A program made the translations under genes and the position numbers. The notes beneath the pieces were generated by a model. That model had not been told where the DNA came from and searched no databases. It worked only from the letters and a program-made list of their open reading frames with translations. A stretch of DNA of 64,000 nucleotides, from positions 2,513,581 to 2,577,580 of the forward strand of contig NZ_CP063169.1 of assembly GCF_014960965.1 (NCBI RefSeq), read 5' to 3'. Origin of the DNA: Ruania alkalisoli (GTDB lineage Bacteria; Actinomycetota; Actinomycetes; Actinomycetales; Beutenbergiaceae). This document shows positions 8,226-17,765 of the stretch, piece after piece (positions within the stretch are counted from its first letter, which is position 1; every line of letters begins with the position of its first letter).

Positions 8226-10019
8226 TCACTCCTGGTCGACGGTGACGTCCGCATACTCCGGCGGTAGCTCGGGCCACGCACGCCACTCGGAAATCTCGGC
8301 ACTGGTGTCGGTCCCGATCGTCAGCAGCCGGTAATGGGTCACCAGCCCGGTGTCGGTGTCGAATCGCAGCACCGTCATCACCGCGGGGTTGTTGAGCGGG
8401 CCGATCGTGGGCGTTCCGTGCCCGGCACCGGCCGAGCTGGCGGAGAGGTACTGCACCCCCCAGCCGAGTGGGCGCGGACCGACCTGGCGATGCAGATGGC
8501 CGGCGATCGTTGCTGCCGCACATCCCGCCTCGGCCGCCTGCCGGCCCGCATACGGGCTGTGCACGAGCAGCACATCGATGCCCTGGCCCTGCTCAGCGAG
8601 GTCGCAGGCGGTCCGAGCGAGCCGGTTCCCCATCGCATTGATGGTCTCCTCGCGTTGCGGCCTGGTCGGGGCGCCGAGGGAGGTCAGTGTGGGGTCGGTG
8701 TCGCCGAGGATCCGCAGGCCCGCGACCTCGACGGCGTCACCCTGCAGTGCGATCCAGCCGTTCGCCTCCTCCTGCGCCGTGGTGGTGCGGGAGTCGTGGT
8801 TGCCATCGGCCACCACAACCGGGACTCCTTCCGGTATCCCGGCTGCGAAGGCGTTGACGCAGTACGACTCCACGGACGTGCCACCCATGACGGTGTCGCC
8901 GGCATTGAGCACCACGTCCGATTCCGAGGCGGTCACCGCTGCACCGATGACGTCGGCCATCCCGATGTTGCAGTGCAGGTCGCTCACCAGCAGCGCCGTG
9001 GTCACGGCGGACTCGTCCGCGGGTTCCGGGGTGGCTGCCTCAGACTCGGCGCTCGAGGGCTCACCGTCGCCAGGATCGGCGATCTCGGGCGTGGGCTCTC
9101 CTGGGTCGTCCTGGCCGTCCGTGTCGTCGGAACTGTCAGAACTGTCTGTGCTGTCTGTGCTTTCTGTGCTTTCTGTGCTTTCTGTGCTTTCTGTGCTGTC
9201 TGGGCTCGCCACGTCGACCGGGTCGGGTGCCAGCGGGTGCGGGTCGGCTGCATAGGCCGCGAGCAGATTCTCCCGCGCCGCGGCGTAGAAGCTGGTGTTG
9301 TCATCGATCGCCTCGACGACGTACGTACCGTAGTGGTCCACCAGCGTGGCGAGCCGACCGGTGATGCGCGCGTCTTCGAGCGGCGTCCCGGCGAGGATCG
9401 TCGAGGTGCGGCCCACTCCGCCGGAGGTACGCGTCAGCTCGATCACTGGTACGGACACCAGGACCGCGGTGAGAGTCACGCTCAGCGCCGGCACTCCCGT
9501 CCGTGACCAGGCGCTGCGCACGGCCTCGCGCAGCACTCCGTGCGCAGCGAGCCGGCCCAGCGCCACCGTCACCAGCAGCACGCTCAAGAACAACACCGAG
9601 CGTCCGACGGCGTCCGTCACCAGGCCTTGGACGGCGTCATCGATCGCGGCCTCAGGATTGGCGAGGAACTGGGTATAGCTCTCGAGGTCGGCTGTCAGTC
9701 CCGCCACCGGGCTCGTACCCGGGGCTGTCAGTTCAGCAGGGATCTCCTTGACGATGACGTCCGCACCGAGGTTCAGCGGCAGGGGTGAGTCGATGATCAG
9801 CGCGCCGAGCGGCCCCATGTCCACCCGGACCTCGCCGTTGAGGCGCACCGAGTACTGCGCGGCGTGAGGGCCGAGTGAACCGGTGTAGGTCGCGGTGAGT
9901 ACTCCGAGGAGCACGCTGACCAAGCCAGCGACGAGGACGGCTATCGAGGCGCGGATGGTGCGGCGGGTCATAGGACGCAGCCGGTGCCACCATCCGGTGC
10001 GCTGGTCGGGCTCGGTCAC
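8226..10019 (-). CDS. Membrane-anchored metallophosphoesterase
   Basis: Calcineurin-like phosphoesterase of 597 residues. A hydrophobic helix at about residues 22-46 and further hydrophobic segments near 140-210 indicate membrane anchoring. A low-complexity linker of Ser, Thr, Glu and Asp (about 280-330, EST repeats) leads to the catalytic domain with SDLHCN, NAGDTVMGG, DGNHDS and AGHLHRQ, the metal-binding motifs of the family. The substrate is unknown. Its ATG overlaps the stop of the upstream lipoprotein gene and the VKOR gene follows by 5 bp, so all three probably form an envelope-directed operon. Confidence 0.88.
   Translation of the reverse strand: MTEPDQRTGWWHRLRPMTRRTIRASIAVLVAGLVSVLLGVLTATYTGSLGPHAAQYSVRLNGEVRVDMGPLGALIIDSPLPLNLGADVIVKEIPAELTAPGTSPVAGLTADLESYTQFLANPEAAIDDAVQGLVTDAVGRSVLFLSVLLVTVALGRLAAHGVLREAVRSAWSRTGVPALSVTLTAVLVSVPVIELTRTSGGVGRTSTILAGTPLEDARITGRLATLVDHYGTYVVEAIDDNTSFYAAARENLLAAYAADPHPLAPDPVDVASPDSTESTESTESTESTDSTDSSDSSDDTDGQDDPGEPTPEIADPGDGEPSSAESEAATPEPADESAVTTALLVSDLHCNIGMADVIGAAVTASESDVVLNAGDTVMGGTSVESYCVNAFAAGIPEGVPVVVADGNHDSRTTTAQEEANGWIALQGDAVEVAGLRILGDTDPTLTSLGAPTRPQREETINAMGNRLARTACDLAEQGQGIDVLLVHSPYAGRQAAEAGCAAATIAGHLHRQVGPRPLGWGVQYLSASSAGAGHGTPTIGPLNNPAVMTVLRFDTDTGLVTHYRLLTIGTDTSAEISEWRAWPELPPEYADVTVDQE
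9144..9200. repeat. In-frame 9-bp tandem repeats (EST codons)
   Basis: A run of about six 9-bp units (TGTGCTTTC on the plus strand, with two variant units) encodes the repeated Glu-Ser-Thr of the phosphoesterase linker. Because units are 9 bp, slippage would change linker length without breaking the frame. Confidence 0.8.
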
Positions 10020-11641
10020 TGGTAGCTCACGAACTCCGGCATGGGTTCCACGGCCATCACCTCGGCCGAGTTCATGCGCGGGTCGTCTTCGTCATAGAAC
10101 ACCTTCCACCCCCAGTGGATCCCAGCAGGTGCACCGGCGCGCACACTCTGCCAGGTGTCCTGCTTCTGCTCCGGCGTGCCGAATCCGTCAGCATGGATGA
10201 CGATCTCCACCTCCGGCCGGGACGTGACCAGCTCGGACCGGTCGGTCACCATGCTGGTGCGGAACTGATGGATCATCACGATCTTCTGCGGCAGGCGCTG
10301 CTCACGGACGTAGTCGGCCACGTAGCTGATCACGTCGTTCACCTCGGCCGCGGAGACCGACCCGATACGCTCCCCCGGCAGTTCATCATCGGTGATGCGC
10401 CACTCCGGATCGAGTGCGATACCCACGTGCGGGTAGGCAAGCAGCTCCGCATACTGCTGGACCTGCTCCAGGAAGGTCGCCCGTCCCGGCTGGAAGTCCA
10501 GCACCACGTACTGACCGGACTCGGCGGCTGCCTCGACCAGCGGCACGAATCCCTCAGCGGGCCACTCCTGCGAGTAGTTCCCGTCGCCTCCCGCGGCCAC
10601 AGTCGCCACGGTGACGATGATCTCCAACGTCGGGACCACGACGTCCTCGGTGTGCGCCTGGTAGGCGGTGGCGAGCTGCGCCGCCCGGTCAATCGTCTCC
10701 GAGGTTCCCTGCTCCCCGAGAGCGCCGAGCACCTCGGTGTGCGGACTCCCGTACAGCCCCACGTACCGGGCGCTCTCGAAGGCGAGTTGGCCGCCACCGG
10801 GCAGCTGTGTGCCCGAGAGCGCCGTCTCGGCCTGCCACTGGAACGTCTCCGGATCCCCGAAGCTGGTACCCAGTCCGACGATGGCCTCTGTCTCACCGAC
10901 GTCGGCCAGCTCCGCCGCCGAGGCCCGCGGATCACCTTCGAGGACGGTGACCGTGGCACCGGCCGCTCGTGCGGTGCCTACGGCCGCTAGCTGTTCGGGT
11001 GCGCCGTCGGCAAGCAGTTGAATCCCCTCGACGGGCTCACCCGTGAGCAGCGCGGGCATGTGCCCCGACGGATCGGCAACCCCGGCGGGACCTGACACCA
11101 CGGCACCTCGCGCCAGATCGGCGAGTGAGTGGACATCAGCGCCGCTCCCCGCGGGAGCGTCGGTGACATCGATACCGAGCAGGTCGCCGGCCGCGCTCGT
11201 CTCGGCAGGAACTGGTTGGACGTTCATGCTCGTCAGGTCGAGGCCGGTGAGGTCGACCTCGCCGACGGGCAGCAGTGTCGTGGCGGACAGCCGGAGCAGT
11301 TCCTCGCCGACACCGGGGTTGTCTTCGCCCGTGAGGAGGACCGGCGCTCCCAGCGCGACCGCAAGCGAGGCGGCCCGCGCGATCGCGGGCTCGTCACCGG
11401 CCGGGGCGAGCAGCACTGCCTGTGCGACGGTGAACAGCTCTCGACTGGCGGTCAGGGCCAGCGGAACGGCTTCATCGCCGGTGACCAGTGTGCTCGCGCT
11501 CCCGGGCAGCTGGGCAACGGCAGCGGGCTGTGGATCCGGCGGAGGTGAACTGGGACCGGAGTCGATCTCCATCGAGCCGGTACACCCGGCCAGAGCGGCA
11601 GCGAGAGCCGTGCTCGCGACCACGGCGGCAAGTCTGCGCAA
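10016..11641 (-). CDS. Lipoprotein of unknown function
   Basis: Predicted lipoprotein of 541 residues starting at TTG (GGGGGGAA just upstream). The signal RRLAAVVASTALAAALAGC ends in a lipobox with Cys19. After a proline-rich spacer the N-terminal half alternates hydrophobic strands and glycines in a way that recalls cell-wall-binding repeat 2 proteins (AGDEPAIARAASLAVALGAPVLL, ATTLLPVGEVDL). The C-terminal half (about 330-541) contains HVGIALDPEWRI, KIVMIHQFRTSM and PAGIHWGWKVFYDED, a TIM-barrel-like pattern seen in uncharacterised actinobacterial proteins. I cannot assign an activity. It overlaps the metallophosphoesterase gene by ATGA, suggesting a joint role at the cell surface. Confidence 0.7.
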   Translation of the reverse strand: MRRLAAVVASTALAAALAGCTGSMEIDSGPSSPPPDPQPAAVAQLPGSASTLVTGDEAVPLALTASRELFTVAQAVLLAPAGDEPAIARAASLAVALGAPVLLTGEDNPGVGEELLRLSATTLLPVGEVDLTGLDLTSMNVQPVPAETSAAGDLLGIDVTDAPAGSGADVHSLADLARGAVVSGPAGVADPSGHMPALLTGEPVEGIQLLADGAPEQLAAVGTARAAGATVTVLEGDPRASAAELADVGETEAIVGLGTSFGDPETFQWQAETALSGTQLPGGGQLAFESARYVGLYGSPHTEVLGALGEQGTSETIDRAAQLATAYQAHTEDVVVPTLEIIVTVATVAAGGDGNYSQEWPAEGFVPLVEAAAESGQYVVLDFQPGRATFLEQVQQYAELLAYPHVGIALDPEWRITDDELPGERIGSVSAAEVNDVISYVADYVREQRLPQKIVMIHQFRTSMVTDRSELVTSRPEVEIVIHADGFGTPEQKQDTWQSVRAGAPAGIHWGWKVFYDEDDPRMNSAEVMAVEPMPEFVSYQ

Positions 11642-11836
11642 CAGTTCCCCCCGGCATGGGTCAAGGTCCGCCCGTGGCGGCGCGAACCACAGACAGTCTA
11701 CGTCGTCGCGACTGTAGCTCAGGTGCCGGCGGCCGAGCGGCGCGGCAGCCGGGCGGTCAGGACGGGTGGAAGCGACATCTCGTGGCTATCGTTCGGTCCA
11801 TCCGGTCGACGTCCTGACCACCGCCCGTTTCCCGCA

Positions 11837-11861
11837 GATGACACGGGCCCGGGCTGTCATC
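11837..11861 (-). terminator. Hairpin at the end of the GH116 gene
   Basis: GATGACA and TGTCATC form a 7-bp stem around an 11-base GC-rich loop, overlapping the GH116 stop codon. No U-rich tail follows. The remaining 215 bp between GH116 and the lipoprotein gene (11642-11856) shows no other gene or clear signal. Confidence 0.4.
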
Positions 11862-14460
11862 CAGACGTCCCGGCGCGCAGACGGCGTTCCTCTCCTGCCT
11901 GCAGCCGCACCGGTCCGTAGGTGCTCACGCCGTCCGGGGTGGTCAGCTCGAGCCCGGCCACCTCCACCGAGCCGTGACGGCACTCCAGGTACGGGCCGTC
12001 GTCGGTGTTCAGCAGGCTGCCCCATCCGGTGTCGAGCAGCACCGGCCAGGCGCCTCCTGGTGGTGGGAGGCTGATTCGCAGGACTCCCGTGGCAGCGTTC
12101 CACCGCTGCCCGGTACGGGCCTCGAGCACGCTCCAGCCTGACAGGGCGCGCACATAGTGGTCGCCGCACTCCACCTGGTTGTACGGGTTGCGCCGGCGTC
12201 CGTCGTAGCGGGACCACAGGCCGGTCAGGATCTGCTCGGCCTCGTCCTGCATCCCCTCCATCAGGCAGTGCGCTGCCACCTGTTGCTCCACTCCGGTCCA
12301 CACCTCGTCGGCGTACCGGGTGGGGACCTCCGGGCGCCCGCCGTGGGGCCAGGTGCACACCACCAGACCGGTTTCGTCACCGTCGGCGAACACGCGATAC
12401 GGGTGAGTGAATCCGGTGAAGTCGGTGCGCAGGTTGTGGCGGACCACGGCCTGCAGCGCTGTGCGCACGTGCTCCGCCGGCAGCAGGTAGCCCAGCTCGA
12501 GCGTGTGCGCCCACCACTGTCCGAAGAGCTGATCCGCCAGACATCCCTCGCCCCACTGGAACTCGCGTGGGTCACCATCCTCGAGCACCTGCCGGTAGTA
12601 CTCGCCGGTGAACAGCATCTCGTCGTAGGCGGCCGAAGAATGCTCGAAAGTACTCCGCCAGTGCGCGGCCGCGTCCGTGTCACGCTCCAATCGCGCCAGT
12701 TCCTCCGCGGCGCGCAACGCCGCGAGCCACAGGCTCCCCATGAAGGGGTTCAGTCCTGCCAGATCGATGTCATGGGTCGAGGGCTGGATGCCGTGCAGCA
12801 CGCCGGTGCCCTCAGGGTCCCACCGGCCCGCGACATAGCGCATCACCTGTTCCACGTTGGGGCGGTACCGGGCCAGCCACGCCGCACCCGCACCCGTGCG
12901 AACCTCCCGGTAGGTCTTCAGCACCGTGCCCAGCATCCCGTCCAAGGCCGGCTCGTCCGGGCCGCCGATCGAGCGATCCCAGAGCTGACCGAGCGAAGTC
13001 GGCAGGATCAACCGGTGCGGGATCGACCCGTCCGGTGCCTGCAGCACGTCGAAATCGGTCTCGCGCATGTCCCGCTCCAGCTCCGGGAACAGCTTCGCCA
13101 GGCCTTGTTCGTAGGTGAACACGTGCGTGCAGTTCAGCGGGCAGGAGCCACCCACATCCCCGGACCACATCGTGGTCGACTCCCCCTGCACGCCCTCGAA
13201 GCCATAGAGCCGCCCGTCGGCGGTGCGGAAGAAGCTCGGGCTACGAATCACTGCCGACAGCGCGGCAAGGTGCTCGATCGCCTGCTCACCGAGCGAGCTC
13301 TCAGTGAGCGTCCGGATCCAGGTGGCCGTGTCCCGGTGCAGCGGTTCCCACTGCTCGGCGACCGTGTCGAGCACGTCCAGGGCGTCGGCGAACTGATTCG
13401 TGTAGTGGTTGCCGATGAAGTACCGGCTGGCGCCCCACTCCGGCCGGATGCCGCCGAACTGGGTGAAGTTGACGTAGCGGTTCGGCAGGTGCCAGGTGAG
13501 CGCGAGCCGCAGCTGCGTGCTCTGCCCGGGCTCGAGATGGAAAGGAACGGCGAGTCCCCCGTTCCAGGTGCTTCCCTCCGGGCTCAGGCCCGCGGCCGAC
13601 CAGGTGCCCGTGGGCTGCGGGTCCGCCATCGAGGCCGGCATGTGCGCCCAGTCACGGGGACCGAACGGCTGCCTGCTGCCGAGGAAGGCGAGGAACTGGT
13701 CCGCACTGGTGAAGGCAGGCAGGGCCGTGGTGCCGGGGGTGTCCGCAGCAAGCACCACCTGCCCGGCGCCGTGGTGGTCAGGGGCCAGGGTGTGGTTGTC
13801 CATCACCAGGGCCGTCCAGTCCCGACGGCGGTCGGTACGGTTGGTATTGCCGCCGTACCCGGGCGCTCGGACGCCGTCGGGAGGGAGGGCGCCATCGGCG
13901 CCCAGCAGATTCTGCATGGCTGCCCCGAACCACCCGTGGCTGGACACCTCGGAGCGGTTCGTGATCCGCACGGTGAACAGCGCAGCCGGCAGCGAGCTAC
14001 GGGCGGTGTCCAACGGCACCAGCGGGGTCATCGCCTCCAGGCTCACCGTCACCGGCAGGGCGTCATCGTGATAGTCGATCCTCCCCGCCGGGTAGATGCC
14101 ACGGAAGGTGGTGCCCTGCACGCCGCGGTGCCGGGTGAGCAGCTCACGCTGCCAGGTGGGCACGTGATCGTCGTTGACCATCGGGGTGCGGGTCTGCTCC
14201 GGCGGGGCCGGAGGTGCCTGCAGCACCCGGATCTCGTTCGACGGCGGTTCCCACTGGGCCACCCGGAGCGCGAACATCGCCCCGGGGAGCTCGCCCCGGT
14301 GGTTGCCGAGGTGGTGCAGCTGCCACTGCTTCAGCGCCCCGTCGGCACCGAGCGCCAGATTCCCTGTGCCGATGCCACCGAGCGGGAGGGCCACGTGGCG
14401 GCCGGCAGCGTGGGCGATCGATCGGGCGGACTCAGGAACGAGCGGGATGTCGGTACCCAT
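11857..14460 (-). CDS. GH116 family glycoside hydrolase
   Basis: Large enzyme of 867 residues with a GH116 N-terminal beta-sandwich (GLPLGGIGTGNLALGADG-type start at about residues 25-45) and a C-terminal (alpha/alpha)6 domain (former DUF608) with RLYGFEGVQGESTTMWSGDVGG, LNCTHVFTYEQGLAKLFPELER and NPFMGSLWLAALRAAEELA, the catalytic-domain signatures. GH116 includes beta-glucosidases, beta-xylosidases and the exo-beta-D-arabinofuranosidase of D-arabinan degraders. No signal peptide is seen, so it probably works in the cytoplasm on imported oligosaccharides. The ATG follows the permease stop directly; it is the last gene of the LacI-controlled operon. D-arabinan as substrate is inferred from GH172 and GH183-like neighbours. 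Confidence 0.88.
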   Translation of the reverse strand: MGTDIPLVPESARSIAHAAGRHVALPLGGIGTGNLALGADGALKQWQLHHLGNHRGELPGAMFALRVAQWEPPSNEIRVLQAPPAPPEQTRTPMVNDDHVPTWQRELLTRHRGVQGTTFRGIYPAGRIDYHDDALPVTVSLEAMTPLVPLDTARSSLPAALFTVRITNRSEVSSHGWFGAAMQNLLGADGALPPDGVRAPGYGGNTNRTDRRRDWTALVMDNHTLAPDHHGAGQVVLAADTPGTTALPAFTSADQFLAFLGSRQPFGPRDWAHMPASMADPQPTGTWSAAGLSPEGSTWNGGLAVPFHLEPGQSTQLRLALTWHLPNRYVNFTQFGGIRPEWGASRYFIGNHYTNQFADALDVLDTVAEQWEPLHRDTATWIRTLTESSLGEQAIEHLAALSAVIRSPSFFRTADGRLYGFEGVQGESTTMWSGDVGGSCPLNCTHVFTYEQGLAKLFPELERDMRETDFDVLQAPDGSIPHRLILPTSLGQLWDRSIGGPDEPALDGMLGTVLKTYREVRTGAGAAWLARYRPNVEQVMRYVAGRWDPEGTGVLHGIQPSTHDIDLAGLNPFMGSLWLAALRAAEELARLERDTDAAAHWRSTFEHSSAAYDEMLFTGEYYRQVLEDGDPREFQWGEGCLADQLFGQWWAHTLELGYLLPAEHVRTALQAVVRHNLRTDFTGFTHPYRVFADGDETGLVVCTWPHGGRPEVPTRYADEVWTGVEQQVAAHCLMEGMQDEAEQILTGLWSRYDGRRRNPYNQVECGDHYVRALSGWSVLEARTGQRWNAATGVLRISLPPPGGAWPVLLDTGWGSLLNTDDGPYLECRHGSVEVAGLELTTPDGVSTYGPVRLQAGEERRLRAGTSG

Positions 14461-15384
14461 CTACTTGATCCCCGAGATCCGGATCCCGGAGATGATGTAA
14501 CGCTGGAAGATCAGGAACAGCACGATCACCGGGGTGGCGGCCAAGGTGGATCCTGCGAGCAGCAACCCGTACTCGACCCGCCGTTCGGAGCGGAAGGTGG
14601 CCAGGTACTGCTGGATCTGGGTGAGTGGCGAGTCCGGTTCGGTGATCGTCAGGATCGGCCACACGTAGGCATTCCAGAACACCAGGAACGAGGTGATGCC
14701 CACCACCACGAACACGGGTTTGGACATCGGCAGGAAGATGTGGGTGAAGATCTTCCACCGCCCGGCGCCGTCGATCAGTGCTGCCTCCTCCAACGAGGTG
14801 GGGATGCCGAGATAGAACTGGCGGATGAAGAACACGTGCACCGCCGAGGCCGCTCCCGGTACGAGCAGCACCCAGAACGTGTTCAGCATCCCCATCCGGG
14901 TCACCACGATGTAGGAGGTGATCAGGATCGCCATCTGCGGGATGAACATGGTCATCAGCACGACCGGCCACAGCACGTTCTTGAAGGCGAAGTCCAGGCG
15001 CGCGAAGGCGTACGCGGCCATCGAGTTCACCGCGAGGGTGAGCGTGGAGAACGCGACTGCCCCGGCGAAGGAGACCGCGAGCGCCCGGGTGAAACCGGGA
15101 TCGGCGAGGATCTGCGCGTAGTTCTCCGGCATCCACACGTCCGGGAAGAACTGGAACGGTGAGGTGACCACCTCGTTGCGGGCCTTGAACCCGGAGATCG
15201 CCATCCAGGCCAGCGGGAACAGTGCCGTCAGGATGACGGCAGCCGAGAGCAGGTACCGCAGCACGAAAGAGGCAGGCCCTCCGGAACGGGACGAGGGGCG
15301 GTACCAGCTGCGCTGGGCGAGTGGTGCACCTGTGGCAGGGCCGCCGTCGGGAGCTGGTGCTGTCTGGGTGGGGAGCGCGGCCAT
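14461..15384 (-). CDS. Carbohydrate ABC transporter permease (MalG type)
   Basis: Inner-membrane permease of 307 residues with six predicted helices and the EAA loop (PTSLEEAALIDGAGRWKIFTHIFLP, about residues 192-216) that docks on the ATPase. It matches the MalG/CUT1 group in length and order. The start ATG overlaps the stop of the partner permease by one base. With the second permease and the binding protein it forms a CUT1 sugar importer; no dedicated ATPase gene is present, which is normal in actinobacteria, where one MsiK-type ATPase serves several importers. Confidence 0.94.
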   Translation of the reverse strand: MAALPTQTAPAPDGGPATGAPLAQRSWYRPSSRSGGPASFVLRYLLSAAVILTALFPLAWMAISGFKARNEVVTSPFQFFPDVWMPENYAQILADPGFTRALAVSFAGAVAFSTLTLAVNSMAAYAFARLDFAFKNVLWPVVLMTMFIPQMAILITSYIVVTRMGMLNTFWVLLVPGAASAVHVFFIRQFYLGIPTSLEEAALIDGAGRWKIFTHIFLPMSKPVFVVVGITSFLVFWNAYVWPILTITEPDSPLTQIQQYLATFRSERRVEYGLLLAGSTLAATPVIVLFLIFQRYIISGIRISGIK

Positions 15385-16322
15385 CAGCCGTCCACCGCCT
15401 TCTCGGAGTTGATGAGCTTGAAGATCACCAGGCTGATCCCGCCGAGCACGAGGAAGAGCAGCAGTGCGGCGGCGATCGGGTAGCCCAGGTACAGGTCGTT
15501 GGTGAACTTCTGGAAGATGAGCAGGTTCGGCAGCAGGGTGGACTGGGTGGGTCCGCCCTGGGTCATCACCAGGGGCAGCTCATACTGCTGGATGGTGGCC
15601 ACGAAGGTGGTGACCAGCACGTACAGCAGGATGTTCTTCATCAGCGGGATGGTGATGAAGAAGGTGCGTTGGAACCAGTTGGCGCCCTCCATCTCGGCGG
15701 CCTCGTAGTAACTCTCGGGGATGTCGAGGAGACCGGCGAGCATGATCAGCGATGCCAGTCCCAGGCCGATCCAGATCGCGGGGATCGAGATCGCCAGCAG
15801 GGCGGTCTGGGCACTGCCGATCCACGGGATGTCCGAGCCGCCGAGGGAGCTGATGACGAAATTCACCAGCCCTTGCCGGTACTCGAAGATGAGGACGAAT
15901 ACGATGGAGGCGATCACGAACGAGATGACCGCGGGGATGTAGATGCTCACCTTGAGCACGGTCGCCATTCGGGCGCTCATCGTCTTCACCAGGTTGGCGA
16001 AGATGAACGCGATGAGCATGATCGCCGGCACGGTGATGGCCGAGAACAGCAGGCCGCGGCCGATGGAGTCCCAGAACACCGGGTCGGCGAGCACGATGCG
16101 GAAGTTGCGCAGCCCTACGAAGATCGAGTCCTCGTAGAAGCTCCATTGGTAGAAGCTGACCACCCAGGCGTAGACCAACGGCCAGATCACGAAGATGCTG
16201 AGCAGGATCACCGCCGGGGCGAGCATCGCGAACGCGATCTTGTTGTCCTTGTGCTTGGGCCGTCGCCGGTTCGCCGTGGTCGGCGCCCGTCGCGGGACGG
16301 GTGTCTCGGTCGTCAGTGTCAT
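15384..16322 (-). CDS. Sugar ABC transporter permease (MalF type)
   Basis: Permease of 312 residues, the MalF-type partner. Six hydrophobic segments begin with FAMLAPAVILLSIFVIWPLVY; the EAA loop is DIPESYYEAAEMEGANWFQRTFFITIP. The start is placed at ATG 16322, preceded by GAGGAGG seven bases upstream; an open frame continuing to 16457 runs into the binding-protein gene and is not protein-like. It lies between the solute-binding protein and the second permease and completes the membrane pore of the importer for the sugar released by the surface glycosidase. Confidence 0.94.
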   Translation of the reverse strand: MTLTTETPVPRRAPTTANRRRPKHKDNKIAFAMLAPAVILLSIFVIWPLVYAWVVSFYQWSFYEDSIFVGLRNFRIVLADPVFWDSIGRGLLFSAITVPAIMLIAFIFANLVKTMSARMATVLKVSIYIPAVISFVIASIVFVLIFEYRQGLVNFVISSLGGSDIPWIGSAQTALLAISIPAIWIGLGLASLIMLAGLLDIPESYYEAAEMEGANWFQRTFFITIPLMKNILLYVLVTTFVATIQQYELPLVMTQGGPTQSTLLPNLLIFQKFTNDLYLGYPIAAALLLFLVLGGISLVIFKLINSEKAVDG

Positions 16323-16380
16323 GCCACCGCCTCCTCGCGATGGTGGTCGGGTGCCGCCGCGACGGCACCCGACCAGGGAG

Positions 16381-17724
16381 TCAGGATCCGGTGCCCGCCA
16401 GCTCGGAGTTGGCGATCTCGGTGGCGATCTTGTCGTTCGCTGTGGCCAGCGCCTCATCGACCGGGGTGCCCTGCATCGCCGCCTCGATTGCTTCGCCCAT
16501 CGCCAGGGAGACGTTCCACGGGTAGGCAGGCTCCTGCTGAGCGAACGGAACGATGTCCGCTTGGATCGTGGCGTTCCATGGGTTCACCGAGTCCACGTCG
16601 GGGAGCTCGTTGATCGCGTCCGCCACTGACTGGCGCGGCGAGACCTTCGAGAACACCGTGGCCTCGAAGAACGGCACCACGTTCGCGGTGTCACCGCCGA
16701 GGGACCACTCGATGAAGTCGGCTGCCTCCTCGGACACCTCGCTGTTGCCGTCGACCACCCAGGTCCAGCCGCCGAGGGTGGCGGTGGTCTCCCCCGGTTC
16801 GCCGCTGAAGCTGGGCATCGCTGCCACCTCGGTGACCTCGGCAATTTCGGGGTAGTCGGCCAGTAGCTGACTGGCCGCCCACGAACCGTTCGCCATCATC
16901 GCGAACTCGCCCTCGCCGTAGGGTGTGGCGTCGGCGTACCCGATGCCATCACCTGGAGGCAGCGCACCGGAGTCGAACAGATCCTGGTACGCCTGCAACA
17001 GCGGGGCGAAGTCCTCGTTCGCAGCCGGCTCGGACCAGTCTTCGCTGATCGGCAGGTGGCCGGCGACGTTCCACTGGTAACCCCAGGTGGACCAGGACAT
17101 GTCCACCGAGGTCTGTGCGAGCCGCATGCCGAACACCTGGTCGTCGGTGAGCTGCTCGGCGTAGTCGATGAGCTCCTCCCACGAGGTCGGGGGGCCGTCC
17201 AGACCGGCTTCGTCGAAGAGGTCGGTGCGGTAGTACAGCACCGCCGAGGGCTCCACCAGCATCGGATAGGCGTAGCGTTCGCCGTCGGAGGAGACCGATT
17301 CCAGCACGTTCTCCTGCACGTCACCCCAGGCGTCCTCACTGATCAGGTCCGTCAGCGGGACGATCTGGCTGGTGCGTGCGGCGTCGCGGATGTCGCCGTA
17401 GTTCATCGTGCGCACGTCAGGTGCGTTCCCGGCTGCCTGCGCGGCGGTCATCCGCTGCTCCCAGGCGTCGCCGGGAACCACAGTGAGGGCAACGTGCACT
17501 TCGTCCTGGGAGGCGTTGTAGGCATCGACGACGCCCTCGTACCACTCGTTCTCCTCGTCGGTGAACTGGGTCTGCCAGAACGTCACTTCGGTGGCGCCCT
17601 CGGGCACGTCCTCGCCACCTCCGGCATTGTCGGGGCCGTCGGGCGTTCCTGAGCATGCAGCCAGTGCGAGACCGGCCGCGACCACGGCGGCCAGGCCGCC
17701 GGCCATTCTTCGGGTGGTTCGCAT
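16381..17724 (-). CDS. Extracellular sugar-binding lipoprotein of ABC importer
   Basis: Family 1 solute-binding protein of 447 residues. The lipoprotein signal is RRMAGGLAAVVAAGLALAAC with Cys at about residue 23, followed by a Gly/Asp-rich tether and VTFWQTQFTDEENEWYEGVVDAYN, typical of the first strand and helix of CUT1 binding proteins. ATG 17724 has AAGGAGG six bases upstream; the longer open frame is discarded. It would capture oligosaccharides at the cell surface and deliver them to the two permeases downstream. The ligand is probably an arabinofuranosyl oligosaccharide, judging only from the neighbouring hydrolases. Confidence 0.93.
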   Translation of the reverse strand: MRTTRRMAGGLAAVVAAGLALAACSGTPDGPDNAGGGEDVPEGATEVTFWQTQFTDEENEWYEGVVDAYNASQDEVHVALTVVPGDAWEQRMTAAQAAGNAPDVRTMNYGDIRDAARTSQIVPLTDLISEDAWGDVQENVLESVSSDGERYAYPMLVEPSAVLYYRTDLFDEAGLDGPPTSWEELIDYAEQLTDDQVFGMRLAQTSVDMSWSTWGYQWNVAGHLPISEDWSEPAANEDFAPLLQAYQDLFDSGALPPGDGIGYADATPYGEGEFAMMANGSWAASQLLADYPEIAEVTEVAAMPSFSGEPGETTATLGGWTWVVDGNSEVSEEAADFIEWSLGGDTANVVPFFEATVFSKVSPRQSVADAINELPDVDSVNPWNATIQADIVPFAQQEPAYPWNVSLAMGEAIEAAMQGTPVDEALATANDKIATEIANSELAGTGS

Positions 17725-17743
17725 CTCATCCTCCTTGATGGGT

Positions 17744-17759
17744 GACTCGTCGATGAGTC
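17744..17759 (-). promoter_or_regulatory. Inverted repeat ahead of the binding-protein gene
   Basis: GACTC-gtcgat-GAGTC lies in the short gap between the DUF4185 lipoprotein gene and the binding-protein gene. Such stems often stabilise the binding-protein part of an operon mRNA; it could also be an operator. No test is possible from sequence. Confidence 0.3.
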
Positions 17760-17765
17760 GGGTGG

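Noticed and set aside
9144-9200. Possible CRISPR or phase-variable repeat
   Set aside because: The units are 9 bp, in frame within a linker, so slippage cannot switch the gene off.
12157-15162. A 1001-codon open frame on the plus strand opposite GH116 and the permease
   Set aside because: Its translation is rich in Arg, Gly, His and Pro with no recognisable fold, and it is fully antisense to two clear gene families. High GC at third positions keeps the complementary frame open.
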